The notes: a model not told the origin generated them from the letters alone. Numbered from the stretch's first letter, positions 1 to 11,585 are shown. The stretch: 64,000 nt of DNA from Akkermansia sp. (GCA_024405435.1 JAKSOU010000003.1:1-64000), one strand, 5' to 3'. Numbers and translations: made by a program.

Positions 1-1927
1 GCCAGAGGGTCTTGGGGTCGCCGTCGGCCACGTTCTTGGCATCCTTCTGGGCATCGCCCACGGAGCTGGTGAAGACGGGCCTGCAGGCGTCGCCCTTCGT
101 TCCGGCGAGCTGGCTGTAGACGCGTGCGTTGACGAAGTTGAGGGTCTCTTTTATGGCGGGTGTCATGGCGTAGGCGGCCACCTCGATTCCGGTGGTGGTG
201 CCCACGCTGCCGTTCTGCCAACAGGTGCGCGTCATGCCGCCGATGCGCTCCAGGATGTTTCCGGTGTAGAGCAGGCTCTCCAGCGCGGGGGCGGTCTCCT
301 GCTCGGCGAGGGCGCCGATGATGCGCCCGCCCGCCTGTCCTGTGAGCTCAAAGGCCTCCAGCCACGGGGCGATGTCCCGCTGCAGGGGCTCGATGCCCTT
401 GGCGCGGCGCAGCTCCCTGCCCGCGGCGGCCATGGCCTCGAACTCCGCCTGCAGCTTCTGCGCCCTGACGGCATCCGGCTTGCCCGCGGCCACGGATTCC
501 GTGTACGCCTTGGCGTCGTCCGCAATGCCGGCGGATTCCTCGCGGAAGTAGCCGTGGTTGTTGGGCAGCAGGTAGGAGTTGTGGTGGCAGAACACCTGCA
601 TGGCGTCCGCGCAGCCGGGGTACAGGCGTTTGATGCCCTGGTGCCAGGAGTTCTCGGAATCGAACCCGCAGATGTTCCAGGTGTAGTCCGCCACGCCGAA
701 GAGGCCCACCTTGCTGGCCTCCGCGCGCTCCATGGGGTTGGCCACAAAGCCGCTCATCTCCCCGCGCATCTCGGGTTCCTGGCCGTTGCCGTACGTGCGC
801 CCCATGGACAGGCGGGACGCCTTGAAGTCCGAGCACGGCCAGTTCCACCAGATGAACGTGGGGCGGCCCAATGCCTGATGCACCCACTGCTGGCCGGAGA
901 GCGTGATGTCGTGCACCACGGAATCGCCGGTCCACATCACGTGGATGGCCTTGTCAAGCCCGCTGCCGAGCGCGCCGAGGAACTGCGGGTTGGTCCAGGC
1001 GCGGTTGTAGCCCGTGGGGCACATCACAAGCTCCTGGTTCACGTCCTTGTGGGTGCGGATGAAGTTTTCCAGGATGTAGTTGCAGAGCTGCACCTGGCGC
1101 TCCGGCTTGCAGATCTCGCCGCCGGAGTCGTCCACCAGCACCGCGAAATCGCGCACGCCCAAATCATAGAGCTGCTGGAGCTTGGCGCACAGGCCCTCCA
1201 GCTGCTTCTCACCGCCGTTGTCGTTCCAGTTCACGGTGTTGGCGGGGTGGATACCCCACACGAAGCGCACGTGGTTCTTGCGCGCGCAGTCAATCTGCGC
1301 CTTCAGTTCCGCCGCCTGCTGCGCGGGGTACAGCTCATAGCAGCCGCTACCGTGGTGGTAGGGGTCGTCCTTGGGCGCGTAGAGGTAGAAGTTCATCTTG
1401 TTGCGGCCGTAGAACGCGAACTGCGACATGCGGGCCTCGCCGCCCCACGGGATGCCGTAGTAGCCCTCCACCGTGCCGCGGTACGCCAGGTCCGGCCAGT
1501 CGAGGATGGTGCCGCAGGGCAGTTCGCCCAGCTTCGCCACCTCCTCGATTCCCTTGTCCGGGAACGGGTCTTTCTGCGCGTCCTTGGCACCGGGAACATC
1601 CTTCAGCAGCTGGGAAACAGTCTGCTTGGCGTAGTACAGGCCCAGCTCGTCCAGCTCGGAGGACCACGGCTGTCCATGCACGAACACCTCCAGCTTGCCG
1701 GGGGTGATGCGCAAGGCGTACGAGCCTTCCTTGGCGGGCAGGTTGGAGCTGGGGTCGTCCTTCCCACGTTCGTTGCTGGTGATGGGGAAGATGACCACCT
1801 CGGTTACGCGTGTGTATTCCGTGCCCAGCTGGCACTTCTGCGGGGTGGGGTAGACGGGGCTCACGGCGGCGGGCGCGGCGGCGGCCAGCGCGCCCAACAG
1901 GCTCATTACGGCAAAGGCGGTTTTCAT
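1..1927 (-). CDS. Secreted GH84 beta-N-acetylglucosaminidase (O-GlcNAcase type), 3' end outside window
   Basis: Glycoside hydrolase family 84 enzyme, expected to remove terminal N-acetylglucosamine from glycans outside the cytoplasm. About 642 residues are visible and the gene runs off the left edge. The N-terminus (MKTAFAVMSLLGALAAAAPA) is a signal peptide. Near residue 150 lies the family signature VEGYYGIPWG, followed by YAPKDDPYH. Near residue 265 is the paired catalytic aspartate motif VLVDDSGGE, and further on MWTGDSVVHDI, typical of GH84. The last visible residues (VADGDPKTLW) look like the start of an F5/8-type-C (CBM32-like) carbohydrate-binding domain. The ATG at 1927 is chosen because it gives the signal peptide and lies 12 nt after a good -10 box. 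In family members this enzyme acts on mucin O-glycans or O-GlcNAc proteins; which substrate applies here is inference. Confidence 0.9.
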   Translation of the reverse strand, partial: MKTAFAVMSLLGALAAAAPAAVSPVYPTPQKCQLGTEYTRVTEVVIFPITSNERGKDDPSSNLPAKEGSYALRITPGKLEVFVHGQPWSSELDELGLYYAKQTVSQLLKDVPGAKDAQKDPFPDKGIEEVAKLGELPCGTILDWPDLAYRGTVEGYYGIPWGGEARMSQFAFYGRNKMNFYLYAPKDDPYHHGSGCYELYPAQQAAELKAQIDCARKNHVRFVWGIHPANTVNWNDNGGEKQLEGLCAKLQQLYDLGVRDFAVLVDDSGGEICKPERQVQLCNYILENFIRTHKDVNQELVMCPTGYNRAWTNPQFLGALGSGLDKAIHVMWTGDSVVHDITLSGQQWVHQALGRPTFIWWNWPCSDFKASRLSMGRTYGNGQEPEMRGEMSGFVANPMERAEASKVGLFGVADYTWNICGFDSENSWHQGIKRLYPGCADAMQVFCHHNSYLLPNNHGYFREESAGIADDAKAYTESVAAGKPDAVRAQKLQAEFEAMAAAGRELRRAKGIEPLQRDIAPWLEAFELTGQAGGRIIGALAEQETAPALESLLYTGNILERIGGMTRTCWQNGSVGTTTGIEVAAYAMTPAIKETLNFVNARVYSQLAGTKGDACRPVFTSSVGDAQKDAKNVADGDPKTLW

Positions 1928-1939
1928 AACTCGCCGCAC

Positions 1940-1968
1940 ATTCTACCAAATCGCCGCGCGCGCCGCAA
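1940..1968 (-). promoter_or_regulatory. Predicted promoter of the GH84 gene
   Basis: TTGCGG (1963-1968), 17-nt spacer, TAGAAT (1940-1945). The start codon at 1927 follows after 12 nt, so the leader would be about 5 nt. No transcription data; sequence match only. Confidence 0.55.
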
Positions 1969-2017
1969 GAAAGACTTGCGCGCGTCATACGCGCCGCCGC
2001 GCTGCTACAGATTGCGC

Positions 2018-2045
2018 TTGCCAAACGGTGGGGCTGTGAGATAAT
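2018..2045 (+). promoter_or_regulatory. Predicted promoter of the transporter/acyltransferase fusion
   Basis: TTGCCA (2018-2023), 16-nt spacer, GATAAT (2040-2045). The ATG at 2069 follows after 23 nt. No Shine-Dalgarno sequence is visible in the short leader. Confidence 0.45.
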
Positions 2046-2068
2046 GGGCGCGTACCTCCACCTCTTCC

Positions 2069-4717
2069 ATGGCGGACGAAATAGAACAGTTCTACAAGGA
2101 GCCTTCCAAGAAGGAATGGGCGGGCTTCTGGACGCTTGTGGCCGTGCAGGCGCAAAACGCGTTCAACGAAAAGGCGGTTCAATTCCTGCTGATACCGCTT
2201 GGGGTGTGGCTGTGGGGGGCGTCCGGCAGCACGCTGGAGTACACGCTGGGCGCCATCTTCGTGCTGCCCTACATTTTGTTTTCCCCGCTGGTGGGGTGGC
2301 TGACGGACTGCTTCTGCAAGACGCGCATCATCCAGGTGATGTGCCTGCTGCAGATATTCGTGATGAGCTGCATGCAGTACTGCTTCTACGTGCACGACAT
2401 GACGGCGGCCATCATCTGGTTCACGGTGTTCGCCACGCAGGCCACCATCCTCTCCCCCGCCAAGAAGGGTATCGTGAAGGACCTGCTGGGGTCGCGCTAC
2501 ATCTCGTTCGGCTCGGGCATCATTGAGATGAGCATGGTGTTTGTGCTGCTGGTGGCGCAGATTGGCGTGTTCTTCTGGTTCAGCTACCTGCTGGATGCCT
2601 ACAGCGCACTGCCGGACGGCGCGACGGAGGCCGGGTGGAGCGCGGTGATGTTGCCCACATGGGTGTTCCTGAGCCTGGCGTGCGTGGTGGCGGGGGCATC
2701 CTTCCTGCTGCCGCGCTACGAGCCCAAGCCGCCGCGCGCGTTCAGCTGGAGCCTGCTCTGGGAGCACTTCACCCAGGTGAAGTACCTGTGGCGCGACCGC
2801 AACCTGCGGCTCAGTGAGATGGGCATCTGCTACTTCTGGTGCCTGGCCGGCTCCCTCTTCCTCATCCTCATCCAGATTGCCAAGGCCATGCAGGCCGCGG
2901 ACCCGGACGTGAACTTCAGCCTGGAGTGCGGCATCCTCATGGCCTGGCTCACCGGCGGCGTGGTCGTCGGCGGCGTCACCGCCTCCCGCCTCTGCAAGGG
3001 CAAGAACGAGCTCGGCCTCATCCCCTTCGGCGCCATCGGCATCACCGTCTGCACCCTCCTGCTGGCCATGATGCCGGTCAACACGCTTGCCAGCAACATC
3101 CTGCTGGGGCTCACGGGCGCTTTCGGCGCGGCCTACCTGGTGCCGCTCAACGCCTACCTGCAGGACAACTGCGACCCCTCCAACCGCGGCAACATCATCG
3201 CCGCGGGCAACCTGATCGACAACCTGATGGGGCTGGTGGCCGTGGGGCTCATGTGGCTGATGTACCAGTGCGGCGCCTCCCCGCAGATGCAGTTCTTCGT
3301 CCTCTTCCTCATCAGCCTGTTCATCCTGATATCGGCGCTGCGCCTGATACCGCAGGATTTCATCCGCATGCTGGGGATGTGGATCATGCACCTGTTCTAC
3401 CGTGCGCGCGTGCTGAACGTGGACCGCATCCCGGAGCGCGGCGGCGCGCTGCTGGTGGTGAACCACGTGACGTATGCGGATGCGCTGTTCCTGACGATGG
3501 TGGTGCGGCGGCCGATCCGCTTCATCGTGGACGAGGAGTTCACCTCCGTGCGCTTTGTGGGGTGGATACTGGAGCTGTTCAACTCGCTTCCCATCTCCAG
3601 CAAGAACCCGCGCCACGCCATCCACGAGGCGGACAAGGGCCTGGAAAACGGTGATATCATCTGCATCTTCCCGGAGGGCCAGCTCACGCGCCACGGCTGC
3701 ATCACCGCCATCCGCCGCGGCGTGGAGGTCATCACCCGCCGCGCCAAGGTGCCCGTGATTCCCATCTACATGGACGGTCTGTGGGGCAGCGTGTTCTCCT
3801 ACTACGGCAACCGCTTCTTCACCAAGCGCCCGCTGCGCTACCCCTACACGTACACCGTGGCCGTGGGTGAGCCCATCAGCCCGCAGGAATGCAGCGCCGA
3901 CAACGTGATGCGCGCCTTCCGCAGCCTCTCCGCACAATGCCTGGAAACCACCGATGCCAGCAGCCGCGACGCCCTCATCCGCCGCTTGGAGCAGATGGGC
4001 AACACCGCCCTGGTGCATGCGCAGGGCGGGCAGAGCCTCACCGGGTTCCAGGTGGCGGCGGCGCTCATCAGCCGGGAGCCCGGCGAGGATTGGGACCCGC
4101 TGCTCGTGCGCTGGCTGGAGCTGCTGCAGGAGGCCTCCAAGGACATCCTCACGCTGCACCGCTACTGGATGAACGCGGAACAGGTGTGCCATGTGAACGC
4201 GCTGAGGCCGGGCGCCCCGCTGCTTGCCACCGTGGGACACAGGGAACCGCAGGAGCTGCTGCTCGCCGTGCTCTGGCCCATCATCACCCACACCCCGGTG
4301 CACCTGGTGGAGACCCCGCAGGACATGCTGCCCGCGGAGGTGGAGCAGATGGTGGGCGGCGCGCACATGCGCAGCATCCTGTTCAAATCCATCCCGCACC
4401 ACCAAGCGCCCTTCTTTGATTTCAGCGGCGGCTCCGCCATCTCCACACCCAACATGCGCTGGCGCCCCTGCCTGGCCACGCCGCGCCACATCGTCATTGC
4501 AATGAGCATGTGCCGCAGCGTCTTCAAGATTGGCGACGGCACCAGCCAGCTCGGCGTGCGCCCGCGCACGCGCGGCATCCTGCTGCCCGGATTCGCCGTG
4601 CGCGGCGAGCGCCAGCAGGGCGGAACCACCGTTTGCGGGCCAAGCCTCCTGCGCCCCTTCTCCCTGCCGGACAACCTGTACCTGGACGAGAGCGGCTTCC
4701 TCGCGGAGCTGGCGTGA
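2069..4717 (+). CDS. MFS lysophospholipid transporter fused to PlsC-type acyltransferase (LplT-Aas-like)
   Basis: 882-residue inner-membrane fusion. Residues about 20-430 form a multi-spanning MFS transporter of LplT type (FNEKAVQFLLIPLGVWLWG near the start). Residues about 440-640 form a glycerolipid acyltransferase with the HX4D catalytic motif in VNHVTYADALF (about 465) and the substrate motif FPEGQLTRHG (about 533). In E. coli, LplT flips lysophospholipids inward and Aas re-acylates them, so the fusion should do both steps of phospholipid repair. The C-terminal 240 residues lie where Aas carries its acyl-ACP synthetase (AMP-binding) domain, but I see no AMP-binding P-loop (xSSGTTGxPK) and the region is too short. 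It may be a degenerate remnant or a new domain. The start ATG at 2069 follows a predicted promoter. Confidence 0.85.
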   Translation: MADEIEQFYKEPSKKEWAGFWTLVAVQAQNAFNEKAVQFLLIPLGVWLWGASGSTLEYTLGAIFVLPYILFSPLVGWLTDCFCKTRIIQVMCLLQIFVMSCMQYCFYVHDMTAAIIWFTVFATQATILSPAKKGIVKDLLGSRYISFGSGIIEMSMVFVLLVAQIGVFFWFSYLLDAYSALPDGATEAGWSAVMLPTWVFLSLACVVAGASFLLPRYEPKPPRAFSWSLLWEHFTQVKYLWRDRNLRLSEMGICYFWCLAGSLFLILIQIAKAMQAADPDVNFSLECGILMAWLTGGVVVGGVTASRLCKGKNELGLIPFGAIGITVCTLLLAMMPVNTLASNILLGLTGAFGAAYLVPLNAYLQDNCDPSNRGNIIAAGNLIDNLMGLVAVGLMWLMYQCGASPQMQFFVLFLISLFILISALRLIPQDFIRMLGMWIMHLFYRARVLNVDRIPERGGALLVVNHVTYADALFLTMVVRRPIRFIVDEEFTSVRFVGWILELFNSLPISSKNPRHAIHEADKGLENGDIICIFPEGQLTRHGCITAIRRGVEVITRRAKVPVIPIYMDGLWGSVFSYYGNRFFTKRPLRYPYTYTVAVGEPISPQECSADNVMRAFRSLSAQCLETTDASSRDALIRRLEQMGNTALVHAQGGQSLTGFQVAAALISREPGEDWDPLLVRWLELLQEASKDILTLHRYWMNAEQVCHVNALRPGAPLLATVGHREPQELLLAVLWPIITHTPVHLVETPQDMLPAEVEQMVGGAHMRSILFKSIPHHQAPFFDFSGGSAISTPNMRWRPCLATPRHIVIAMSMCRSVFKIGDGTSQLGVRPRTRGILLPGFAVRGERQQGGTTVCGPSLLRPFSLPDNLYLDESGFLAELA

Positions 4718-4864
4718 GTGCCCTAGGATTTACAATTTGGAAAGTTCGCCGCGCCTGGCGGCGCGGGTATTGGTGGACAATGATTGGCGCGAACGGGCGT
4801 GGGTGGTACCTCTCCGAGCGTTTTTTCGTCCACCCATAAAATTGGCACTGCGCCGGTTTTTCGT
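4718..4864. repeat. Intergenic composite repeat: AT-rich tract, GC hairpin and a 20-nt shared motif
   Basis: 147-bp gap between convergent genes. It holds ATTTACAATTTGG (4728-4740), a member of the AT-rich repeat family also seen near 25.7, 27.3, 30.2, 51.8, 52.4 and 60.5 kb. This is followed by a GC hairpin (CGCCGC 4747-4752 / GCGGCG 4758-4763). The motif ACCTCTCCGAGCGTTTTTTC at 4808-4827 recurs exactly, inverted, at 56715-56734. I see no open frame of interest. Confidence 0.6.
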
Positions 4865-5743
4865 TCACGCCAGCTTCTTATCCGCCGCCAGGAGCAGGCG
4901 GGAGACGTAGGCCAGCAGCAGGGAGGCCAGCACGCTCACGCAGCCCAGCACAAAGCCGAGCAGGAAGGTGACGAAGATGGCCACGAAGTCCCATTCCGGC
5001 AGGGTTGCCAGGTGCCCCAGCATTGAGGGGACGAGCAGCGCCACTGGCAGCAGCAGCCACGCCGCCCACCGCCAAAACTCGTGCGGCGGGCGCCGCCAGC
5101 GCAGCAGCAGCGCACCGTCCACCAGCAGGCACGGCCCGAAAAACAGCACCGCCCAGCTGAGCATGATGACGCCGGAGACGAACGCCGTCAGCCCGGCGTT
5201 GCTGTTGAAGAAGGCCACCCAGGAGGGCGGGAGGTCTTCCAGCCAGGGCTCCCGGTACGGGAAGCGCGCGGGGATGGTGCGGGACTCCGGCCTTTCAGCC
5301 TCCTCCGGCGTCCAGAAATGGTTGCGTATGGCTACTATGCAAAAGTTGCCGCGGCTTTCCACCTTGATATCCACGCCGTCGTGGAAAACGCTGCCCTCCT
5401 GTGTGCGCAGGCGGCAGGGACCGGGGGAGACGTAGCGCACGGTGCCGTCCTGCGCGGTTTCCCTTTGCTCCAGCTGCAGCGCGGCGGCGTAGTCTGCCGC
5501 CTGTTGCGGCGTGGCTTTCACGGTGACGCTCAGGTTGCCGTTGAACCAGTCGCAGTCGGTTATTTCCGGTTTGTCGCCCAGCCAGGGTTGCAGCTCGCAC
5601 CACGGCGGCTTGCCGATGGAGTCCACCACCATCCACCACCCGCCTGCATACAGCAGGCACAGTAGGGCGTATACCAGACAGCACGCGCCGCGGAAGGCTT
5701 TTCTCCGGACGGGATTGTTCATTGTGTCCATAACGTTTCCCAT
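4865..5743 (-). CDS. Hypothetical membrane protein
   Basis: 292 residues, family not recognised. There is one hydrophobic segment near residues 18-40 (GACCLVYALLCLLYAGGWWM) and three or four more between about 180 and 290 (VSGVIMLSWAVLFFGPCLLV, WAAWLLLPVALLVPSMLG, FVAIFVTFLLGFVLGCVSVL). Between them lies a soluble stretch of about 140 residues, probably periplasmic. The start is uncertain: ATG codons at 5743, 5731 and 5722 are all in frame. A possible promoter (TTGAGC at 5772-5777, TTAATA at 5748-5753) sits so close that 5731 may be the real start. It lies 85 nt downstream of the PP2C gene on the same strand and could be co-transcribed with it. Confidence 0.7.
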   Translation of the reverse strand: MGNVMDTMNNPVRRKAFRGACCLVYALLCLLYAGGWWMVVDSIGKPPWCELQPWLGDKPEITDCDWFNGNLSVTVKATPQQAADYAAALQLEQRETAQDGTVRYVSPGPCRLRTQEGSVFHDGVDIKVESRGNFCIVAIRNHFWTPEEAERPESRTIPARFPYREPWLEDLPPSWVAFFNSNAGLTAFVSGVIMLSWAVLFFGPCLLVDGALLLRWRRPPHEFWRWAAWLLLPVALLVPSMLGHLATLPEWDFVAIFVTFLLGFVLGCVSVLASLLLAYVSRLLLAADKKLA

Positions 5744-5828
5744 ACCCTATTAAGCGCGAGAGCGGCCGAATGCTCAAAAAAAACGAAAAAAATCTGGAAA
5801 AAGTTCGGAGAGGGCCACCCCTTGGCGC

Positions 5829-7727
5829 TCAGGTGCGGATGATGAGGATGGTGATGTCGTCGTTCTGCTCGTTGCCGCGGGTGAAGCGCTTGAGGTCGGC
5901 GGAGAGGCGGTCGGTGGCCTCCCTGGCGGACATTTCCGGGGTGATGGTTCGTGCCCAGGCCATGAGGCGGTCCTCGCCGTACTGGTTCTTGTCGGGGTCT
6001 TCGGCCTCGGTCACGCCGTCGGTGTACATCACGATGGTGTCGCCCTCCTGCAGCTGGCGGCTCTGCATCTCGAACTGGAAGTCGTCCATCACGCCCACCA
6101 CCAGGTTGGAGATGAGGGGCAGGAAGTATGGTTCGCCGTTGCGGGGGATGATCACGGGTGCGTTGTGGCCGGCGTTGCAGTAGTCCAGCACATGCGTTTC
6201 CGTGTTGAAGCGGCCCAGCAGGAGGGTGACGAACATGCCGCTCTCGTTGTTCTCGGTGAGGCTGCGGTTGATCTTGCCCACCATGTCGCTGAGCAGCACG
6301 CCGTGGCCGCCCACAAAGCGGAGGGAGCTGCGGGTGATGGCCATGATGAGCGCGGCGGACACGCCCTTGCCGGAGACATCTCCCACGGCGAAGTAGAGCA
6401 TGTTCTTGCGGGAGGTGACATCGTACAAATCGCCGCCCACCTCCTTGGCGGGGTGGATGTCCGCATACACATCCGCCAGCGTGATGTCCGCAAAGTTCTT
6501 GGGCAGCATCTGCATCTGGATGTCGTGTGCGATGTTGAGCTCGCTTTCCAGGCGCTGCTTGCCGGCGGTGGTGGTTTTCAAATCCTGGATGTACTGTGTG
6601 AGCGAGCCCTGCATGTAGTCGAAGGAGTCGCGCAGCTGCTTGATTTCATCATCGGTCTTGATTTCCGGCAGCTTGGTGTGGAAGTTTCCCTTGGCAATGC
6701 TCATGGCGCTCTCCGAGAACTTGCGCAGCGGGGAGGCCGCGCGCTCGATGGACGCCCGGCACAGCAGGAACAGCCCGAACAGGCCCGCCAGCGCCACCGT
6801 GAGCACCACCAGGTTCATTTCCGTGGTGCGCGCCAGCACGGAGCTGTACGGGCAGATGATGGAGGCGGACCAGCCGTTGGAGAGCGGGCCGTACACGCCG
6901 ATGTAGGATTTGCCATCGTCCTCGAATTCGGCGGAGCCCTTGAGGCCCTTGACCATGTTGAGGGAGGCCTCCCAGGCGCGCTTGTCCTCCTTCTCCGCGG
7001 CCACGGAGAAGATGGTGGCGCCGCGCAGCCAGGAGCGGTCCGGCGCGGAGACGTAGGAGCCGTTGCGGCTGATGAGGACGGTGAAGGAATCCTTGTACGG
7101 GTGGATGGAATCGAACTTTTGGGAGAGCCACTCCAGCGAGATGTCCGCTGTCACCACGGCGTACAGCTTGCCGTCCTTGTCGAATAGCGGCCGGCTGTAC
7201 GTGCAGACCCACTGCTCGCCGCCCTCCTCGTCGTAGTACGGTTCCGTCCAGCACGCCTTCTTGGTGAGGGTGGGTATCTGGAACCAGTCCATCAGGAAGT
7301 AGTCGTACGATTCGCTGCCCAGGTGCGTGCTTTTCACCTCCCCCGTTTCCGCGTCTATCCAGCTGTATGGGGCGTAGTAGTGCCGGCCCGCGCGGTAGTC
7401 CGCCACAAAGGCCACGGCGCAGCCCACGATGTGCTCGTTGGATTCCACCAGCTTGCGCGTGAGATTCTGCAGGTAGGTGTCGTCGTCCTCGTGGCCCTCC
7501 ACCATCCAGGAGGTATTGGTGGCGGCCACCTCCACGCTGTGCAGCTCCTTCTCCACGTCTGCTATGGTGGCATCCAGCAGGTTGGCGGCGGACTTGGTGG
7601 CCTCGTCCGCGATGAGGTGGCGGCAGGTCTGCGCCACGATGGCCAGCACGCCGACGAAGAGGACGGAGATGAGCGCGATGACGATGAGGCTCAACCTCTG
7701 GGCAAAGGATTTGCGGTGCTTACTCAT
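5829..7727 (-). CDS. Membrane sensor phosphatase: Cache - HAMP - PP2C (SpoIIE/RsbU type)
   Basis: 632-residue transmembrane Ser/Thr phosphatase. A first membrane helix at about 12-34 is followed by a periplasmic double-Cache sensor domain (about 40-300; YAPYSWIDAETGEV and TYSRPLFDKDGKLYAVVTAD are Cache-like). A second helix at about 305-330 leads to a HAMP linker (to about 385) and a cytoplasmic PP2C domain of SpoIIE/RsbU type. The metal-binding motifs are present: GGDLYDV, DVSGKGVSAALIM, YTDGVTEAED and NDDITILI. Such proteins dephosphorylate anti-sigma-factor antagonists in partner-switching pathways; no antagonist or anti-sigma kinase is in this window. Its start overlaps the end of the binding-protein gene by 8 nt, so the two are translationally coupled and the binding protein is a plausible ligand-presenting partner (inference). 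Confidence 0.9.
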   Translation of the reverse strand: MSKHRKSFAQRLSLIVIALISVLFVGVLAIVAQTCRHLIADEATKSAANLLDATIADVEKELHSVEVAATNTSWMVEGHEDDDTYLQNLTRKLVESNEHIVGCAVAFVADYRAGRHYYAPYSWIDAETGEVKSTHLGSESYDYFLMDWFQIPTLTKKACWTEPYYDEEGGEQWVCTYSRPLFDKDGKLYAVVTADISLEWLSQKFDSIHPYKDSFTVLISRNGSYVSAPDRSWLRGATIFSVAAEKEDKRAWEASLNMVKGLKGSAEFEDDGKSYIGVYGPLSNGWSASIICPYSSVLARTTEMNLVVLTVALAGLFGLFLLCRASIERAASPLRKFSESAMSIAKGNFHTKLPEIKTDDEIKQLRDSFDYMQGSLTQYIQDLKTTTAGKQRLESELNIAHDIQMQMLPKNFADITLADVYADIHPAKEVGGDLYDVTSRKNMLYFAVGDVSGKGVSAALIMAITRSSLRFVGGHGVLLSDMVGKINRSLTENNESGMFVTLLLGRFNTETHVLDYCNAGHNAPVIIPRNGEPYFLPLISNLVVGVMDDFQFEMQSRQLQEGDTIVMYTDGVTEAEDPDKNQYGEDRLMAWARTITPEMSAREATDRLSADLKRFTRGNEQNDDITILIIRT

Positions 7728-8679
7728 GGGGTATCATCTCACGGTAGTTGACCTTCTTCATGATGACGGCGGCGCGGTACATGGCGTCCACCAGCTTGTT
7801 GAACACCTCCTCCGTGACCCGGGCGTAATCCCGCCTGCCGGTGTCCGGGTTCACTTGCAGGCGCAGGCACTCCTTGAGCATCATGCGCTCCATGACGGGG
7901 TTGCTGCTCACGTGGCCGGCCTCGACATACTTGTGGGTGATGGCGCAGGCCTCCTCCGGGTGCGCGGCGGCGTAGTCCCAGCCCTTCTTGGTTGCGCGGA
8001 CGAAGGCGTCCAGGGTGGGCTTGTTGTCCCTGTAGTATTGCTCGGTGACGTAGAGGCCGTCCTCCGGCGCCCTGAGGACGTGGTCGTGGCAGCGCAGCAC
8101 GTTTTCCTCCGGGATGCGGCCCATGGAGAGCAGCAGGCCCAGGTACTCGTTGTAGCTGTAGCAGAGCGTGGCATCCACCGCGCCGTAGATGAACAGGTTC
8201 ACGCTGCGGCTGATGGGCACCCACTCGATATCCAGGTTGAACTCGTGGCTCAGCACGTCGAACAGCTCGGAGTGGCCGGCACGCCACCGTGCAATGTGCA
8301 TGTGGTTCAAATCCTTCAGCTCCGGGATGGGGCGGTGCGCCACCACCCACAGCCCGCTGATCTGGGTGACCTGGCAGAAGTTGACAATCGGCGCGCCCTG
8401 TGCGCGTGCAACGATGGCCTGCATGAGCTGCAGGCCCGCGATGTGCGCCCTGCCCTCCTTCAGGAGATCCAGGGATGTACCCTTGGAGTTGATGCCGACA
8501 TGGTTGAAGGTGACGTTGAGCCCCTCCTGCTGGAAAAAGCCCTTTTCCTTGGCCACGTAGTACCCGGCGAACTGCGCCTGCGGAATCCACTGCGGCGCAA
8601 AAACAACGTCCTTCAGCTCTGCATGCAGAACGGAAAGCGCGCCGGCAACGAGTGTGATGAGCGTCAGCAGCCTAGTCAC
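7720..8679 (-). CDS. Periplasmic substrate-binding protein, NMT1/THI5-like (SsuA/ThiY superfamily)
   Basis: 319 residues with a signal peptide (MTRLLTLITLVAGALSVLHA, cleavage expected before Glu21). The fold signature is FAPQWIPQAQFAGYYVAKEKGFF, split as APQWIPQAQFAGYY and AKEKGFFQQEGLNV, characteristic of the NMT1/THI5-like binding proteins that bind pyrimidine precursors, sulfonates or similar small molecules. No ABC permease or ATPase gene is nearby. Instead the gene overlaps a Cache-PP2C sensor by 8 nt, which suggests the protein feeds a signalling pathway rather than a transporter. The start codon is GTG at 8679, only 6 nt after a TAGAAT -10 box, so the mRNA should be leaderless. The ligand cannot be read from the sequence. 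Confidence 0.88.
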   Translation of the reverse strand: MTRLLTLITLVAGALSVLHAELKDVVFAPQWIPQAQFAGYYVAKEKGFFQQEGLNVTFNHVGINSKGTSLDLLKEGRAHIAGLQLMQAIVARAQGAPIVNFCQVTQISGLWVVAHRPIPELKDLNHMHIARWRAGHSELFDVLSHEFNLDIEWVPISRSVNLFIYGAVDATLCYSYNEYLGLLLSMGRIPEENVLRCHDHVLRAPEDGLYVTEQYYRDNKPTLDAFVRATKKGWDYAAAHPEEACAITHKYVEAGHVSSNPVMERMMLKECLRLQVNPDTGRRDYARVTEEVFNKLVDAMYRAAVIMKKVNYREMIPHE

Positions 8680-8685
8680 GGCGGC

Positions 8686-8714
8686 ATTCTACCACACCCC
8701 CGCGCGAGCGGCAA
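8686..8714 (-). promoter_or_regulatory. Predicted promoter of the binding-protein/PP2C operon
   Basis: TTGCCG (8709-8714), 17-nt spacer, TAGAAT (8686-8691). Only 6 nt separate the -10 box from the GTG start at 8679, implying transcription starts at or next to the start codon. Confidence 0.6.
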
Positions 8715-8763
8715 GGAGGAAGCGCGTTTTAGCGCGAATTGTGGCATAAGACGCCTTTTTACC

Positions 8764-8791
8764 TTGATTGGAGAGGAAATACCGATATACT
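8764..8791 (+). promoter_or_regulatory. Predicted acnA promoter
   Basis: TTGATT (8764-8769), 16-nt spacer, TATACT (8786-8791). It lies inside a possible upstream in-frame extension that begins with TTG at 8768, and so supports the ATG at 8810 as the real start. The leader would be about 12 nt and has no Shine-Dalgarno sequence. Confidence 0.6.
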
Positions 8792-8809
8792 CGCGGGACT
8801 TCCTGCTTC

Positions 8810-11530
<2,721 letters not shown>

Positions 11531-11554
11531 TGCAAATCACCCAATCGTACATGG

Positions 11555-11585
11555 AAAAGGGGCGGCCTTGCGGCCGCCCCTTTTT
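11555..11585. terminator. Bidirectional intrinsic terminator between acnA and the outer-membrane protein gene
   Basis: Perfect inverted repeat AAAAGGGGCGGCC (11555-11567) / GGCCGCCCCTTTT (11572-11584) with a 4-nt loop and A/T tracts on both sides. It is suitably placed to terminate both convergent genes. Confidence 0.9.

Noticed and set aside
1985-4489. Long minus-strand open frame opposite the transporter/acyltransferase fusion
   Set aside because: His/Ala/Gly-rich antisense translation of a gene with clear membrane helices and acyltransferase motifs.
8768-8809. Upstream TTG start for acnA
   Set aside because: The extension contains the predicted -10 box and adds residues not typical of aconitases.
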